In this document: positions 1 through 6,606 of the stretch, piece after piece
Position numbering within the stretch: the stretch's first letter is position 1
How the letters are laid out: each line of letters opens with the position of its first letter
DNA from: JBOGTC01 sp050692055
GTDB lineage: Bacteria; Chloroflexota; Limnocylindria; QHBO01
DNA: 28,594 bases
Assembly: GCA_050692055.1 (NCBI GenBank)
Contig: JBOGTC010000020.1
Span: forward strand, 1-28,594
Direction: 5' to 3'
Position numbers and translations under genes: made by a program
The notes under the pieces: generated by a model
Seen by the model: the letters and a program-made list of their open reading frames with translations, nothing else
Database searches by the model: none
Told to the model about the DNA's origin: nothing

Positions 1-371
1 TGCCACGCCCAGCAGCTGAAGCGGCGTGATGCTCGCGCCGAGCAGCGCCCCGGCGACCAGCGGCAGCGCCAATGACCCGGCGCCGCTGAGCGCGGTGACG
101 AGGCCCATGCTGCCGAGCGCCATGCCGCGATAGAGCGCTGCGACACCGCTCCCGCCAGACCCGCTGCCAGGCCGATGCCGGCGGTCGCCGGATCCGGAAA
201 CTCGGGTTGGACGACGGCAACGATCGCAAGGAGGGCGAGGAGGCCCACCAGGTGCGCGCCGGCGACCACCACCAGGGCGCCGGCTCGCCGAGCCGCGAGC
301 GCGCCACCGAAGTCGCCCGCGCCGAACGAGATTGCCGAGAGGGCGCCGAACAGGACGCCGGACGGTGGCAT
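1..371 (-). pseudogene. EamA/DMT-family transporter, partial, apparent frameshift
   Basis: The minus strand from ATG 371 reads as a drug/metabolite-transporter (EamA) protein: start MPPSGVLFGALSAISFGAGD, then hydrophobic helices (AGALVVVAGAHLVGLLALLA, AGIGLAAGLAGA). Near 142-151 the transporter-like reading moves to another frame, continuing GVAALYRGMALGSMGLVTAL and ending at the edge with LGASITPLQLLGVA, a typical end of an EamA repeat. Restoring one C in the short C run of the plus strand (gacaccgctc) joins the two halves as LAGAGVAALYRGM. Neither frame has a stop before the edge, so this is either a one-base sequencing/assembly error or a recent pseudogene. EamA proteins export or import metabolites with two five-helix repeats; the substrate cannot be told. 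The rest of the gene lies outside the window. Confidence 0.65.
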
Positions 372-478
372 CGCGACCTCGCTGCTGATGGCCGCGTGCC
401 CGAGGCCAGAGCCGGGCGGCGGTCCGAGGCCCGACTGTAACCTACGGTCCTCGTCGAGGGCCCGGTCCCATCGGGCCA

Positions 479-508
479 TTGGCCACGCCACCCGGCGCGT
501 CCTATGCT
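479..508 (+). promoter_or_regulatory. Candidate promoter of the DUF3352 gene
   Basis: TTGGCC (479-484), an 18-nt spacer and TATGCT (503-508) resemble a housekeeping -35/-10 pair about 54 nt before the ATG at 562. The 190-nt gap between the divergent EamA gene and this one holds nothing else recognisable. Confidence 0.35.
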
Positions 509-561
509 TCGCTCGAGGACCGGCGTAACCCGAGCCGCCGGCATGGGGAGGACGAAACCTG

Positions 562-2313
562 ATGATTGAACCGACCGCGGGCAGCGCCACGACGCGCCGA
601 TCTCTGCCCACATCGCGCGGGCTCGTCGTGGCGCTGGTGGCGCTGCTGGCCGTCGCCATCGGGGCGGTCGCCGGATCCTTCCTGATGACCGGCCGCGCGA
701 CGGGGATGGGAGCCGGAGCGAGCTATGTCCCGGCCGACGTCGCCATGTACTTCGAGCTGCGCGCCATCCCCTCCGCCGACCAGGACGCCGCGCTCCGCGA
801 GTTCCTGGCGCACTTCCCGGTCACTGGTCTCGACGCCGATCGACCGCTCATCGACCAGGTGGCGGACAGGCTCGACGAAGCGCTGTCGGACGGCGACCTG
901 CCGTTCAGCTACGAGGAGGACGTGGCTCCGTGGTGGGACGGACGCGTGGCCATGGCCGTCACCGACTATCCGTCGATGACCGAGTCGATGTCCGGCGCCA
1001 TGCCCGGCTTCACCGTCCTCTTTGGCGTGACCGATGCGGCCGCTGCCGGGGCCACGGCGGATCGCCTACGTGCTGAGGCCGAGTCGGAGGGGGCCGCGTT
1101 CAGCTCGACCGAGCACCGGGGCACCACCGTCTGGTCCTTCTCGGATGCAGCCCAGCCGTTTGCCTACGCGCTCGCCGCGGATCAGCTCATCCTGGGCGCC
1201 AGCCTTGTCGACGTCCAGGAGGCGCTGGACGTGCGAAGCGGGGAGGGCGACGCGCTTGCGGCCAGCGAGGAGGTGCAGCGCCTCGCCTTTCGCCTGCCGG
1301 ACGATTACATCGCCTTCGGCTTCACGAGCGTCGAGGCCATCATCGAGACGGCGGAGGAGGACCTCGCCGCGCTGGCGCCGGAGATGGCCGGCCTGTACGA
1401 GGCCCTGCTGGCAGGGCAGCCGAAGATGGGGCTCATGGCCGTCACCATGACGGCGGACCGCATGACGTTCTCGGGCGTGGGTGACGCTCCGACCGGTGCC
1501 TTCGCGGCGGAGAATCACGACCGCGGGCTGGCATCTGCCGTTCCGGGCGATGCGCTCGTCTACGTGGACGGCGGCAACGTGGGCACCAGGCTGTCCAAGC
1601 TCGTCGAAGCGGCGAAGTCGGCGGCCAACGAGGTGCCCGAAGCGGCGGAGCAGCTGGCGCAGATCGAGGCGGCGCTCGGCGCCGAGCTCGAGGAGCTGGT
1701 CGAGTGGATCGGCGATGCGGCCCTGGTCATCGGCTCCGACGGCAGCGAGCCCTATGCCGGCCTGGTCATCACCCCGACCGATGCGGACGCTGCCCAACGC
1801 CGGCTCGACCAGCTGAGCACGCTCGCTGGCCTGGCGGCATTCGACGGCAGCACCGACGTGACGGTCACGGAGGAAACGGTGGCCGGGGCAACGGTCACGA
1901 CGATCGAGCTCGCCGTCCCCGATCCATTCGGCGGCTTCGGGATGCCGATGGCGCCGGAGACGGGGATCGCGCTGCAGTACACCCTGGGCGACGACCGTGT
2001 CCTCATCGGCCTCGGCGAGTTCGTGGAGCGCTCGCTCCTGCTCGAGGCGGGCACCTCGCTGGCGGACGACGAGCGGTTCCGCGGCGCCGTGGAGAGCGTC
2101 GGCGGCTTCACGAACGCCGGCACCGCCTGGCTGAACCTTGCCGGTACGCGCGAGACGATCGAGACGGCGGTCGGCCTTATGCTTCCGCCCGGGATGATGG
2201 CGGGCTACGAAACCGACGTGCAGCCGTGGCTGCTGCCGCTCGACTACCTCGTGGGCGTATCGATGCTCGACGGCGAAGCGTTCGTGCAGGACGGGGCGCT
2301 GGTCGTTCGTTGA
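562..2313 (+). CDS. DUF3352 domain membrane-anchored protein
   Basis: 583 residues. ATG 562 is preceded by GGGAGGA (545-551). A short basic N-terminus is followed by one hydrophobic helix at about residues 20-42, so the protein is probably anchored with its bulk outside the membrane. The helix is followed by SYVPADVAMYFELRAIPSAD and later PGDALVYVDGGNVG, openings typical of DUF3352 repeats, which are common in Chloroflexota and actinobacteria and have no known function. The rest is acidic and alanine-rich with alternating strands and helices and no catalytic motif I recognise. A cupin gene overlaps its stop codon, which suggests co-translation. The family call is fairly sure; the function is unknown. 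Confidence 0.8.
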   Translation: MIEPTAGSATTRRSLPTSRGLVVALVALLAVAIGAVAGSFLMTGRATGMGAGASYVPADVAMYFELRAIPSADQDAALREFLAHFPVTGLDADRPLIDQVADRLDEALSDGDLPFSYEEDVAPWWDGRVAMAVTDYPSMTESMSGAMPGFTVLFGVTDAAAAGATADRLRAEAESEGAAFSSTEHRGTTVWSFSDAAQPFAYALAADQLILGASLVDVQEALDVRSGEGDALAASEEVQRLAFRLPDDYIAFGFTSVEAIIETAEEDLAALAPEMAGLYEALLAGQPKMGLMAVTMTADRMTFSGVGDAPTGAFAAENHDRGLASAVPGDALVYVDGGNVGTRLSKLVEAAKSAANEVPEAAEQLAQIEAALGAELEELVEWIGDAALVIGSDGSEPYAGLVITPTDADAAQRRLDQLSTLAGLAAFDGSTDVTVTEETVAGATVTTIELAVPDPFGGFGMPMAPETGIALQYTLGDDRVLIGLGEFVERSLLLEAGTSLADDERFRGAVESVGGFTNAGTAWLNLAGTRETIETAVGLMLPPGMMAGYETDVQPWLLPLDYLVGVSMLDGEAFVQDGALVVR

Positions 2314-2639
2314 GCGGCGAGTTGCCTCCGTCCCTGGCGCGGCTGGCGTGGGATCGCGACGCCACGCCGACGCCGGACGGCGTGGCCGCGCGCCTGCGCG
2401 AGGAGGGCGTGGAGCCGTACGCCTGGAGCAACGCGCCCGGCGATCGGTATGGCGGCCACGCCCACGGCTACACCAAGCTGCTGATGTGCGCCGCCGGCTC
2501 CATCACCTTCCTCATCGGTCCAGAGCGGATCCCGATCCAGCTCACCGCGGGAGATGGCTTCGTCCTGCCGGCCGGGATCGAGCACGCCGCCGATGTCGGC
2601 CCGGAGGGATGCACCTGCCTGGAGGGCCATCGGCCCTAG
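2310..2639 (+). CDS. Small cupin-domain protein
   Basis: 109 residues from TTG 2310, which overlaps the TGA of the upstream DUF3352 gene (TTGA). No ATG or GTG fits the frame before the conserved part, so the TTG is chosen for the coupling; an in-frame TTG at 2322 is an alternative. The sequence has a single-domain cupin pattern: GGHAHGYTKLLMCAAGSITF (metal-ligand-like His50 and His52), then LTAGDGFVLPAGIEHAADVG with His92. Such proteins are metal-binding sensors, isomerases or dioxygenase-like folds; the substrate is not inferable. It converges with the HExxH gene, their stop codons overlapping at 2636-2639. Confidence 0.7.
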   Translation: MSGELPPSLARLAWDRDATPTPDGVAARLREEGVEPYAWSNAPGDRYGGHAHGYTKLLMCAAGSITFLIGPERIPIQLTAGDGFVLPAGIEHAADVGPEGCTCLEGHRP

Positions 2640-2959
2640 CCGCGCTGGAGATCGCTGGGCTCGGCGCGGACCGAGGCGGATCGAACCGCTGAGCGCGCCT
2701 CGACCTCGTACTCGTTGTCCCGGTACCAGTGCCCTCCGGCACGCTGCGCCCGCCAGCCGGCGAGCAGGTAGCGCAGCGCGAAAGGCAGGCCATGCCGCTC
2801 CCACTGCCGCACGTGCGCGAGCTCGTGCGCGAGCTCCGCATCGGTCAGGTCTCGCCAGGCGAGAATGTGCCGCCCAAGCGTGATCGCCAGCCAGTTGCTG
2901 AGCATCAGCCGGCCCAGGCCGCGCAGCCATGGCAAGACGTGCAGCCGATGCTCAGGCAT
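2636..2959 (-). CDS. Small HExxH zinc-metallopeptidase-like protein
   Basis: 107 residues from ATG 2959, whose ATG lies just inside the end of the glycosyltransferase gene (stop at 2952), so the two are probably co-translated. The central motif AELAHELAHVRQWERHG gives a zincin HExxH (His45, Glu46, His49), and a glutamate-rich segment DNEYEVEAR at 81-89 offers the third zinc ligand (Glu83, 85 or 87). No transmembrane helix is clear, though residues 9-30 are moderately hydrophobic. It is the size of a minimal zincin domain without a prodomain. It could be a peptidase or a catalytically silent zinc-binding domain. Substrate unknown. Confidence 0.65.
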   Translation of the reverse strand: MPEHRLHVLPWLRGLGRLMLSNWLAITLGRHILAWRDLTDAELAHELAHVRQWERHGLPFALRYLLAGWRAQRAGGHWYRDNEYEVEARSAVRSASVRAEPSDLQRG

Positions 2960-3887
2960 CGGGCCGCAGCAGGAGATCGCGGCGGTCGCCCCAGCGCTTG
3001 AGGAAACGGTAGAAGTTGCGCTTGCTGAGCCGATCGCGCTCCTCGGGGGGAAGCGACGCAAAGGCGCGATGCTCGTGTCGAAGCAGTGGCAGGGGCTCGG
3101 TGCGAATCGCTCGCCAGGCTGCCGCGCGCACGGCGAAGCTGAAGTCGAGGTCCGCGTTGCGATAGAACCGATAGCGGTGGTCGAAGGCCTCGACCGCGCG
3201 CAGCGCCTCGCGTCGGATGGCGAGGCAATAGCCCTCGACGGCATCGACCTCCCCCGGCGGGGCGTCCACGAACTGGCGCCCCGTGCCGCTGGTCACGCCC
3301 CATCCACCGGCGATGCCCACGCTCGGGTCTTCGAACGCGCGCAGCAGGGGACCGATGACGTCGCCGGTCGGCTCGAGCGACGTGTCGAGCAGCACCGTGA
3401 CCGCGCCGCGCGAGCGGCGCAGCCCCAGGTTGTGTGCATCGGCCCAGCCGAGCCGAGCGCTGGTGGGCAGGACGATCGCTGGCGTGGGCAGCGGCGCTCC
3501 TACCAGGACGGCGTCCAGGTCGAACGTCGGCCCGTTCGCCACCAGCACCAGCTCCCAGCTGCCCGACTGCGCGTGGTCCGAAAGCCCGCGCAGGCATCGG
3601 GCGAGGTCGTCTGGATGGTCCTCGGCGACGAGCTGGAGCGAGGCGTCAACGATCGGCGGCTCATCGAGCAGGCTGGCGAGATCTTCCGCGCGCGCATAGC
3701 CGGTGCGGACAGGGGACGCCGGAAGCGCGGGACGCGCGGTGGAGCCCGCGGGCCCGTCCTGCACCTGCCAGCCGAGATCCGCCAGCTGGTCGCGGAGCTG
3801 GTCTGCGCGATCGAAGTCGCCAGCGGTGCGGGCATCGGCGCGGATGTCGAGCAGACGGCGAACCTCGTCGGGGAGCGGCTCGCTCAC
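2952..3887 (-). CDS. GT2-like glycosyltransferase with CysS-type N-terminal segment
   Basis: 311 residues. The GTG at 3887 is chosen over an upstream in-frame ATG (4016) because CAGGAG lies 10 nt before it and the extra 43 residues look non-coding. Residues 4-46 (PDEVRRLLDIRADARTAGDF, then RADQLRDQLADLGWQVQD) resemble the C-terminal helical tail of cysteinyl-tRNA synthetases. From about 83 a family-2 glycosyltransferase fold follows: HPDDLARCLRGLSD, WELVLVANGPT, LGWADAHNLGLRRSRG, and VTVLLDTSLEPT, where LLD (Asp168) stands in the position of the metal-binding DxD. The end, RLSKRNFYRFLKRWGDRRDL, is basic. It probably transfers a sugar in envelope or glycan synthesis; donor and acceptor unknown. 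Confidence 0.75.
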   Translation of the reverse strand: MSEPLPDEVRRLLDIRADARTAGDFDRADQLRDQLADLGWQVQDGPAGSTARPALPASPVRTGYARAEDLASLLDEPPIVDASLQLVAEDHPDDLARCLRGLSDHAQSGSWELVLVANGPTFDLDAVLVGAPLPTPAIVLPTSARLGWADAHNLGLRRSRGAVTVLLDTSLEPTGDVIGPLLRAFEDPSVGIAGGWGVTSGTGRQFVDAPPGEVDAVEGYCLAIRREALRAVEAFDHRYRFYRNADLDFSFAVRAAAWRAIRTEPLPLLRHEHRAFASLPPEERDRLSKRNFYRFLKRWGDRRDLLLRPDA

Positions 3888-3897
3888 GGGTGGTCGG

Positions 3898-3903
3898 CTC
3901 CTG
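3898..3903 (-). promoter_or_regulatory. Shine-Dalgarno site fixing the GTG start of the glycosyltransferase
   Basis: CAGGAG on the minus strand, 10 nt before GTG 3887. It supports the shorter protein rather than the start at 4016. Confidence 0.55.
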
Positions 3904-3925
3904 ATCGTACTGCCGCCCCTGCCCG

Positions 3926-3955
3926 AAAGTACCGGGTCGGCGGAGGGCACCTCAA
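3926..3955 (-). promoter_or_regulatory. Candidate promoter of the glycosyltransferase-HExxH pair
   Basis: On the minus strand, TTGAGG (3955-3950), an 18-nt spacer and TACTTT (3931-3926) lie about 40 nt before the GTG at 3887. The match is modest. Confidence 0.3.
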
Positions 3956-4043
3956 CCTTACTATCCGACCACGAGCCGCGCTCACCGCACTGCCCTGGGA
4001 GTGCGCTCCGTCCCAAGTGCCCTCAGGAGGACCAGTACCAGAC

Positions 4044-4229
4044 ATGATGACCAACGAGGTCGGGAAGCTCCTCACCGCGGCCGAGGTCGCGGACATGCTG
4101 CATCTGCACGTCAACACCGTGAAGCGCCTTGGCGACCGCGGCGAGCTCCCGTTCTTCCGGGTCTGCAAGCGTGGCGATCGGCGCTTCCGCTACGACGACG
4201 TGCTCGACTTCCTGCGCCGAGCCAAGTAA
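4044..4229 (+). CDS. Excisionase-type/MerR-like HTH DNA-binding protein
   Basis: 61 residues from ATG 4044 (a second ATG at 4047), with CAGGAGG at 4024-4030, a rather long 13-nt spacing. The whole protein is one winged helix-turn-helix of the excisionase/BldC type: LLTAAEVADMLHLHVNTVKR (recognition helix region), then GELPFFRVCKRGDRRFRYDD and VLDFLRRA. In this family the first helices bind the major groove and the RRFR wing touches the minor groove. No phage or integrase gene is nearby, so it is more likely a small transcriptional regulator than an excisionase. Its target is unknown; it stands alone between a minus-strand gene and the rhomboid gene. Confidence 0.8.
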   Translation: MMTNEVGKLLTAAEVADMLHLHVNTVKRLGDRGELPFFRVCKRGDRRFRYDDVLDFLRRAK

Positions 4230-4257
4230 CCAGCCGCCCGTATTCCATGCTTGTCCC

Positions 4258-4283
4258 GGCTGCCCACGCCGGGGCTGGCAGCC
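4258..4283 (+). terminator. Possible hairpin terminator after the HTH gene
   Basis: GGCTGCC (4258-4264) and GGCAGCC (4277-4283) are perfect complements around a 12-nt loop, 29 nt after the HTH stop. There is no T-tract, so intrinsic termination is doubtful. Confidence 0.25.
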
Positions 4284-4346
4284 CTGTCAGGGGGCGCGCG
4301 ACGACCGTCGAGGTGCCGCTTTCTCGGCGGTCGTCTGCTGTCTGTG

Positions 4347-4352
4347 CATAAT
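4347..4352 (+). promoter_or_regulatory. -10 element of a probably leaderless rhomboid mRNA
   Basis: CATAAT ends 9 nt before the rhomboid ATG at 4362, and no Shine-Dalgarno sequence lies between. Transcription from this -10 would begin within a few nt of the ATG. The -35 is not recognisable. Confidence 0.4.
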
Positions 4353-4361
4353 CGAGCATCC

Positions 4362-5522
4362 ATGACAGATGAACCGACCCTGCGCCTGGCCGAGGGCAGG
4401 CGCCTGCTCGACAGCGGCGACCCCGGCGCGGCGACGACCATCCTCGGCCCCCTGACCGGGCACCCGAATCCGGATCTCTCCGGCGAGGCGTGGCTGCTGA
4501 TCGGCACCGCGCGCTATCGCGAGGACGACGAGCCCGGCGCTCTCGAGGCCTGGGAACGTGCCGCTCGCGGCAACGGCCGCGACGCCTGGCTCGGCTGGCG
4601 CAGCGTGGCCGAGCAGAAGGTGCGCGATGGCGCGCTCGAGGAAGCGATCGAGGCCTACCGCGAGGCGGATCGCCGCGCCCCGCCGGCCGAGCGCGGTGCC
4701 ATCGCCAACCGCATCGCGTGGCTGCTCAAGGAGACCGGGCACGACTTCGCGGCGCGCCGCCAGTTCAACCGCGCCCGCGGCGCGTACGCCAGCTACACCG
4801 GCCTCGTCACCTATGGGATCGTCGGCGTCACGGTTGCCATCTTCCTCATCGACCTGGCGCTGGCGGGGTCGTTCAACCTCGGGCTGTTCGGCGGTGGTGG
4901 CCCGCTGCTCGAGCGTGGCCTGATCGTGGGGGTGGCCGTGGCCGACGGCGAATGGTGGCGCGTCATCACCAGCGCCTTTTTCCACCTGGGCCTCCTGCAC
5001 CTGGGCATGAACATGTACGTGCTCTACCTGTACGGTCCGGTCGTGGAGCAGATGTACGGCCACGTCGAATACCTCGCCATCTACCTGCTGTGCGCCGCTG
5101 GCGGCAGCGTGCTCACCATCCTGGTCGACCCGCTGCAGGCGGCCGCGGGCGCCTCGGGCGCGATCTTCGGGCTCGTGGGCCTGCTGTTCGTCGTCACCCG
5201 GCGGCATCACGCCGTGCTGGGGCGGCAGGCGCGCACGGTCATGGCCGGCCTTGGAACGTACCTCATCATCCTGCTGGTCTTCACGTTCGCCGTGCCCGGC
5301 ATCAGCTGGACCGGGCACCTGGGTGGCCTGGCGGTGGGCGCCATCCTGGGCTTCCTCCTTCCGCCGACCGGCGTCGCCACGCTGGCGGGCATGTGGCGCG
5401 CGCCCGGCGGCGAGCGGCTCACCGGCCAGATGCCCGTCGCCCTGCGCGCCGCGGTGTATTTCGGCGTGCTGGCGCTGCTGGTGGTGGGAAGCTACCTGGC
5501 CGTCCAGCGCTTCGTCGGCTAG
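4362..5522 (+). CDS. Rhomboid-family intramembrane serine protease with N-terminal TPR-like region
   Basis: 386 residues from ATG 4362. Residues 1-135 form paired amphipathic helices of TPR type (RLAEGRRLLDSGDPGAATTI; GALEEAIEAYREADRRAP). Residues about 145-335 are a rhomboid core of six or more transmembrane helices, and a further helix at 360-383 ends the protein. Catalytic features are complete: FHLGLLHLGMNMYVLY with His213 and Asn217 (the HxxxN of loop/TM2), GASGAIFG with nucleophile Ser265, and WTGHLGGLAVG with His319. It should cleave transmembrane substrates within the membrane; the TPR region is presumably a cytoplasmic recruitment module. It is followed after 16 nt by the dienelactone-hydrolase-like gene, probably in one transcript. 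Confidence 0.9.
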   Translation: MTDEPTLRLAEGRRLLDSGDPGAATTILGPLTGHPNPDLSGEAWLLIGTARYREDDEPGALEAWERAARGNGRDAWLGWRSVAEQKVRDGALEEAIEAYREADRRAPPAERGAIANRIAWLLKETGHDFAARRQFNRARGAYASYTGLVTYGIVGVTVAIFLIDLALAGSFNLGLFGGGGPLLERGLIVGVAVADGEWWRVITSAFFHLGLLHLGMNMYVLYLYGPVVEQMYGHVEYLAIYLLCAAGGSVLTILVDPLQAAAGASGAIFGLVGLLFVVTRRHHAVLGRQARTVMAGLGTYLIILLVFTFAVPGISWTGHLGGLAVGAILGFLLPPTGVATLAGMWRAPGGERLTGQMPVALRAAVYFGVLALLVVGSYLAVQRFVG

Positions 5523-5538
5523 TCGCAACGAGGTTCGC

Positions 5539-6306
5539 ATGTGCTTCGAGACTGATGCCAGACCACCGCTCCCGCCCATCCGCGGTGCCGCCGTCGACGG
5601 CCGCGAGCTCAGGCTGACGAGCCGCGACGGCACCGAGTTCGCCGCGTACGGCGCCCGCGCGGAACGACCCTCGGGCGCCGGCGTCGTGATCATCCCCGAC
5701 GTCCGCGGCCTGCACCCCTACTACGAGGAGCTGGCCCTTCGCTTCGCCGAGGCGGGCGTCCATGCCGTGGCGATCGACCTGCTGGCGCGCACCGCGGGAG
5801 TGGGGAAGCGCGGCGAGGGGTTCGAGCACGAGCCGCACGTCATGCAGCTGAAGGCGGGTTCGGTGAACGACGACGTGGCAGCGGGCGTCGCCCACCTGCG
5901 CTCCGTGGAGGGCGGTGAGCCCGAGCGTGCGTACAGCGTGGGCTTCTGCCTGGGCGGGCGGATCAGCTTCCTGCAGGCGGCCGCCGGGCTGGGCCTGGAT
6001 GGCGTCATCGGCTTCTACGGCTGGCCGGCCGGCGAGCATCGCACCGGGCTGCCGGCCCCGGCCGACGAGGCGCCGCGCTTCGCCAGCCCGGTCCTCGCCA
6101 TCTACGGCGGGGCGGACCAGGGCATCCCGGAGCCGATGCGGGCAACCTTCGACAGGGCGCTCGACGCAGCGAGCGTGGAGCATCGGTCCATCGTCTACGA
6201 CGGTGCACCCCACTCCTTCTTCGACCGCAAGGCGACCGAGTTCGCCGAGGCCAGCGCCGACGCCTGGCGCCAGGTGCTCGACTTCATGGAGGTCGGGCCG
6301 ACCTGA
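5539..6306 (+). CDS. Dienelactone hydrolase family protein
   Basis: 255 residues from ATG 5539, with a weak AACGAGG upstream. It is an alpha/beta hydrolase of the DLH family: VVIIPDVRGLHPYYEELALR (strand and oxyanion region), then YSVGFCLGGRIS with nucleophile Cys137, AIYGGADQGIP with Asp193 and GAPHSFFD with His225. This Cys-Asp-His triad is typical of carboxymethylenebutenolidase-like enzymes, which open lactone rings in aromatic breakdown, but most homologues are general esterases. No other aromatic-pathway genes are in the window, so the substrate is open. No signal peptide, hence cytoplasmic. Probably co-transcribed with the rhomboid gene. Confidence 0.88.
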   Translation: MCFETDARPPLPPIRGAAVDGRELRLTSRDGTEFAAYGARAERPSGAGVVIIPDVRGLHPYYEELALRFAEAGVHAVAIDLLARTAGVGKRGEGFEHEPHVMQLKAGSVNDDVAAGVAHLRSVEGGEPERAYSVGFCLGGRISFLQAAAGLGLDGVIGFYGWPAGEHRTGLPAPADEAPRFASPVLAIYGGADQGIPEPMRATFDRALDAASVEHRSIVYDGAPHSFFDRKATEFAEASADAWRQVLDFMEVGPT

Positions 6307-6342
6307 CTCGCGGGAATTCCGAGCTGCTTCAGTTCTTCCCGC

Positions 6343-6376
6343 AAGTTGCCATCTGGCGATCGTATCGGTGTTAGGC
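6343..6376 (+). repeat. Degenerate intergenic repeat, copy A1
   Basis: It begins AAGTTGCCATCTGGCGAT and ends GTATCGGTGTTAGGC. It is the closest match to copy B3. GTTGCC and GGCGAT can fold with G-U pairs round ATCT. It follows the hydrolase gene in the same orientation. Confidence 0.6.
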
Positions 6377-6453
6377 ATCGCCAGCCACGCGCGCGGCGGC
6401 TTCGGTGCGCTCGCCCACGCTCAGCGACGTCGACTCCGCCCGATGCTTGCGGC

Positions 6454-6495
6454 CGCCTAGGCTCCAAACCACGACACCAGCGATGGATGGCAACT
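6454..6495 (-). repeat. Degenerate intergenic repeat, copy A2
   Basis: The minus strand starts AGTTGCCATCCATCG and continues CTGGTGTCG; an extra 8 or so nt precede the closing CCTAGGCGG. It lies downstream of the minus-strand ATPase gene, in that gene's orientation. Confidence 0.5.
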
Positions 6496-6511
6496 CATCG
6501 GGCTCGAGTCG

Positions 6512-6547
6512 CCCTTAGCACCCATCACAGCGAAGAACGGCAACTTC
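6512..6547 (-). repeat. Degenerate intergenic repeat, copy A3
   Basis: The minus strand starts GAAGTTGCCGTTCTTCG and ends GTGATGGGTGCTAAGGG. It is the most diverged copy but keeps the spacing between the two conserved ends. Orientation as A2. Confidence 0.45.
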
Positions 6548-6606
6548 GAGGCCGTCCGGCCACGTCCGGCCCGATGCCGCCCGCGGCACGCGCGCTCGGC
6601 GCGCTT

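Larger units (their letters stand above)
6307..6606. other. Convergent intergenic region carrying three degenerate repeats
   Basis: 300 nt between the ends of the hydrolase (plus) and the iron-transporter ATPase (minus). It holds no convincing gene. It contains three copies of the short repeat described separately and a small GC hairpin (TGCCG/CGGCA near 6575) without a T-tract. Confidence 0.6.

Noticed and set aside
3888..4016. ATG 4016 as glycosyltransferase start
   Set aside because: The extra 43 residues have no family similarity and cover the probable promoter. GTG 3887 has a good Shine-Dalgarno sequence.
4044..4229. Prophage or integrative element marked by the excisionase-type HTH
   Set aside because: No integrase, phage gene, attachment duplication or tRNA gene is nearby. 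The fold is also used by ordinary regulators.
6307..6606. CRISPR-like array
   Set aside because: The repeats are degenerate, in both orientations and irregularly spaced, with no cas genes; they do not form an array.
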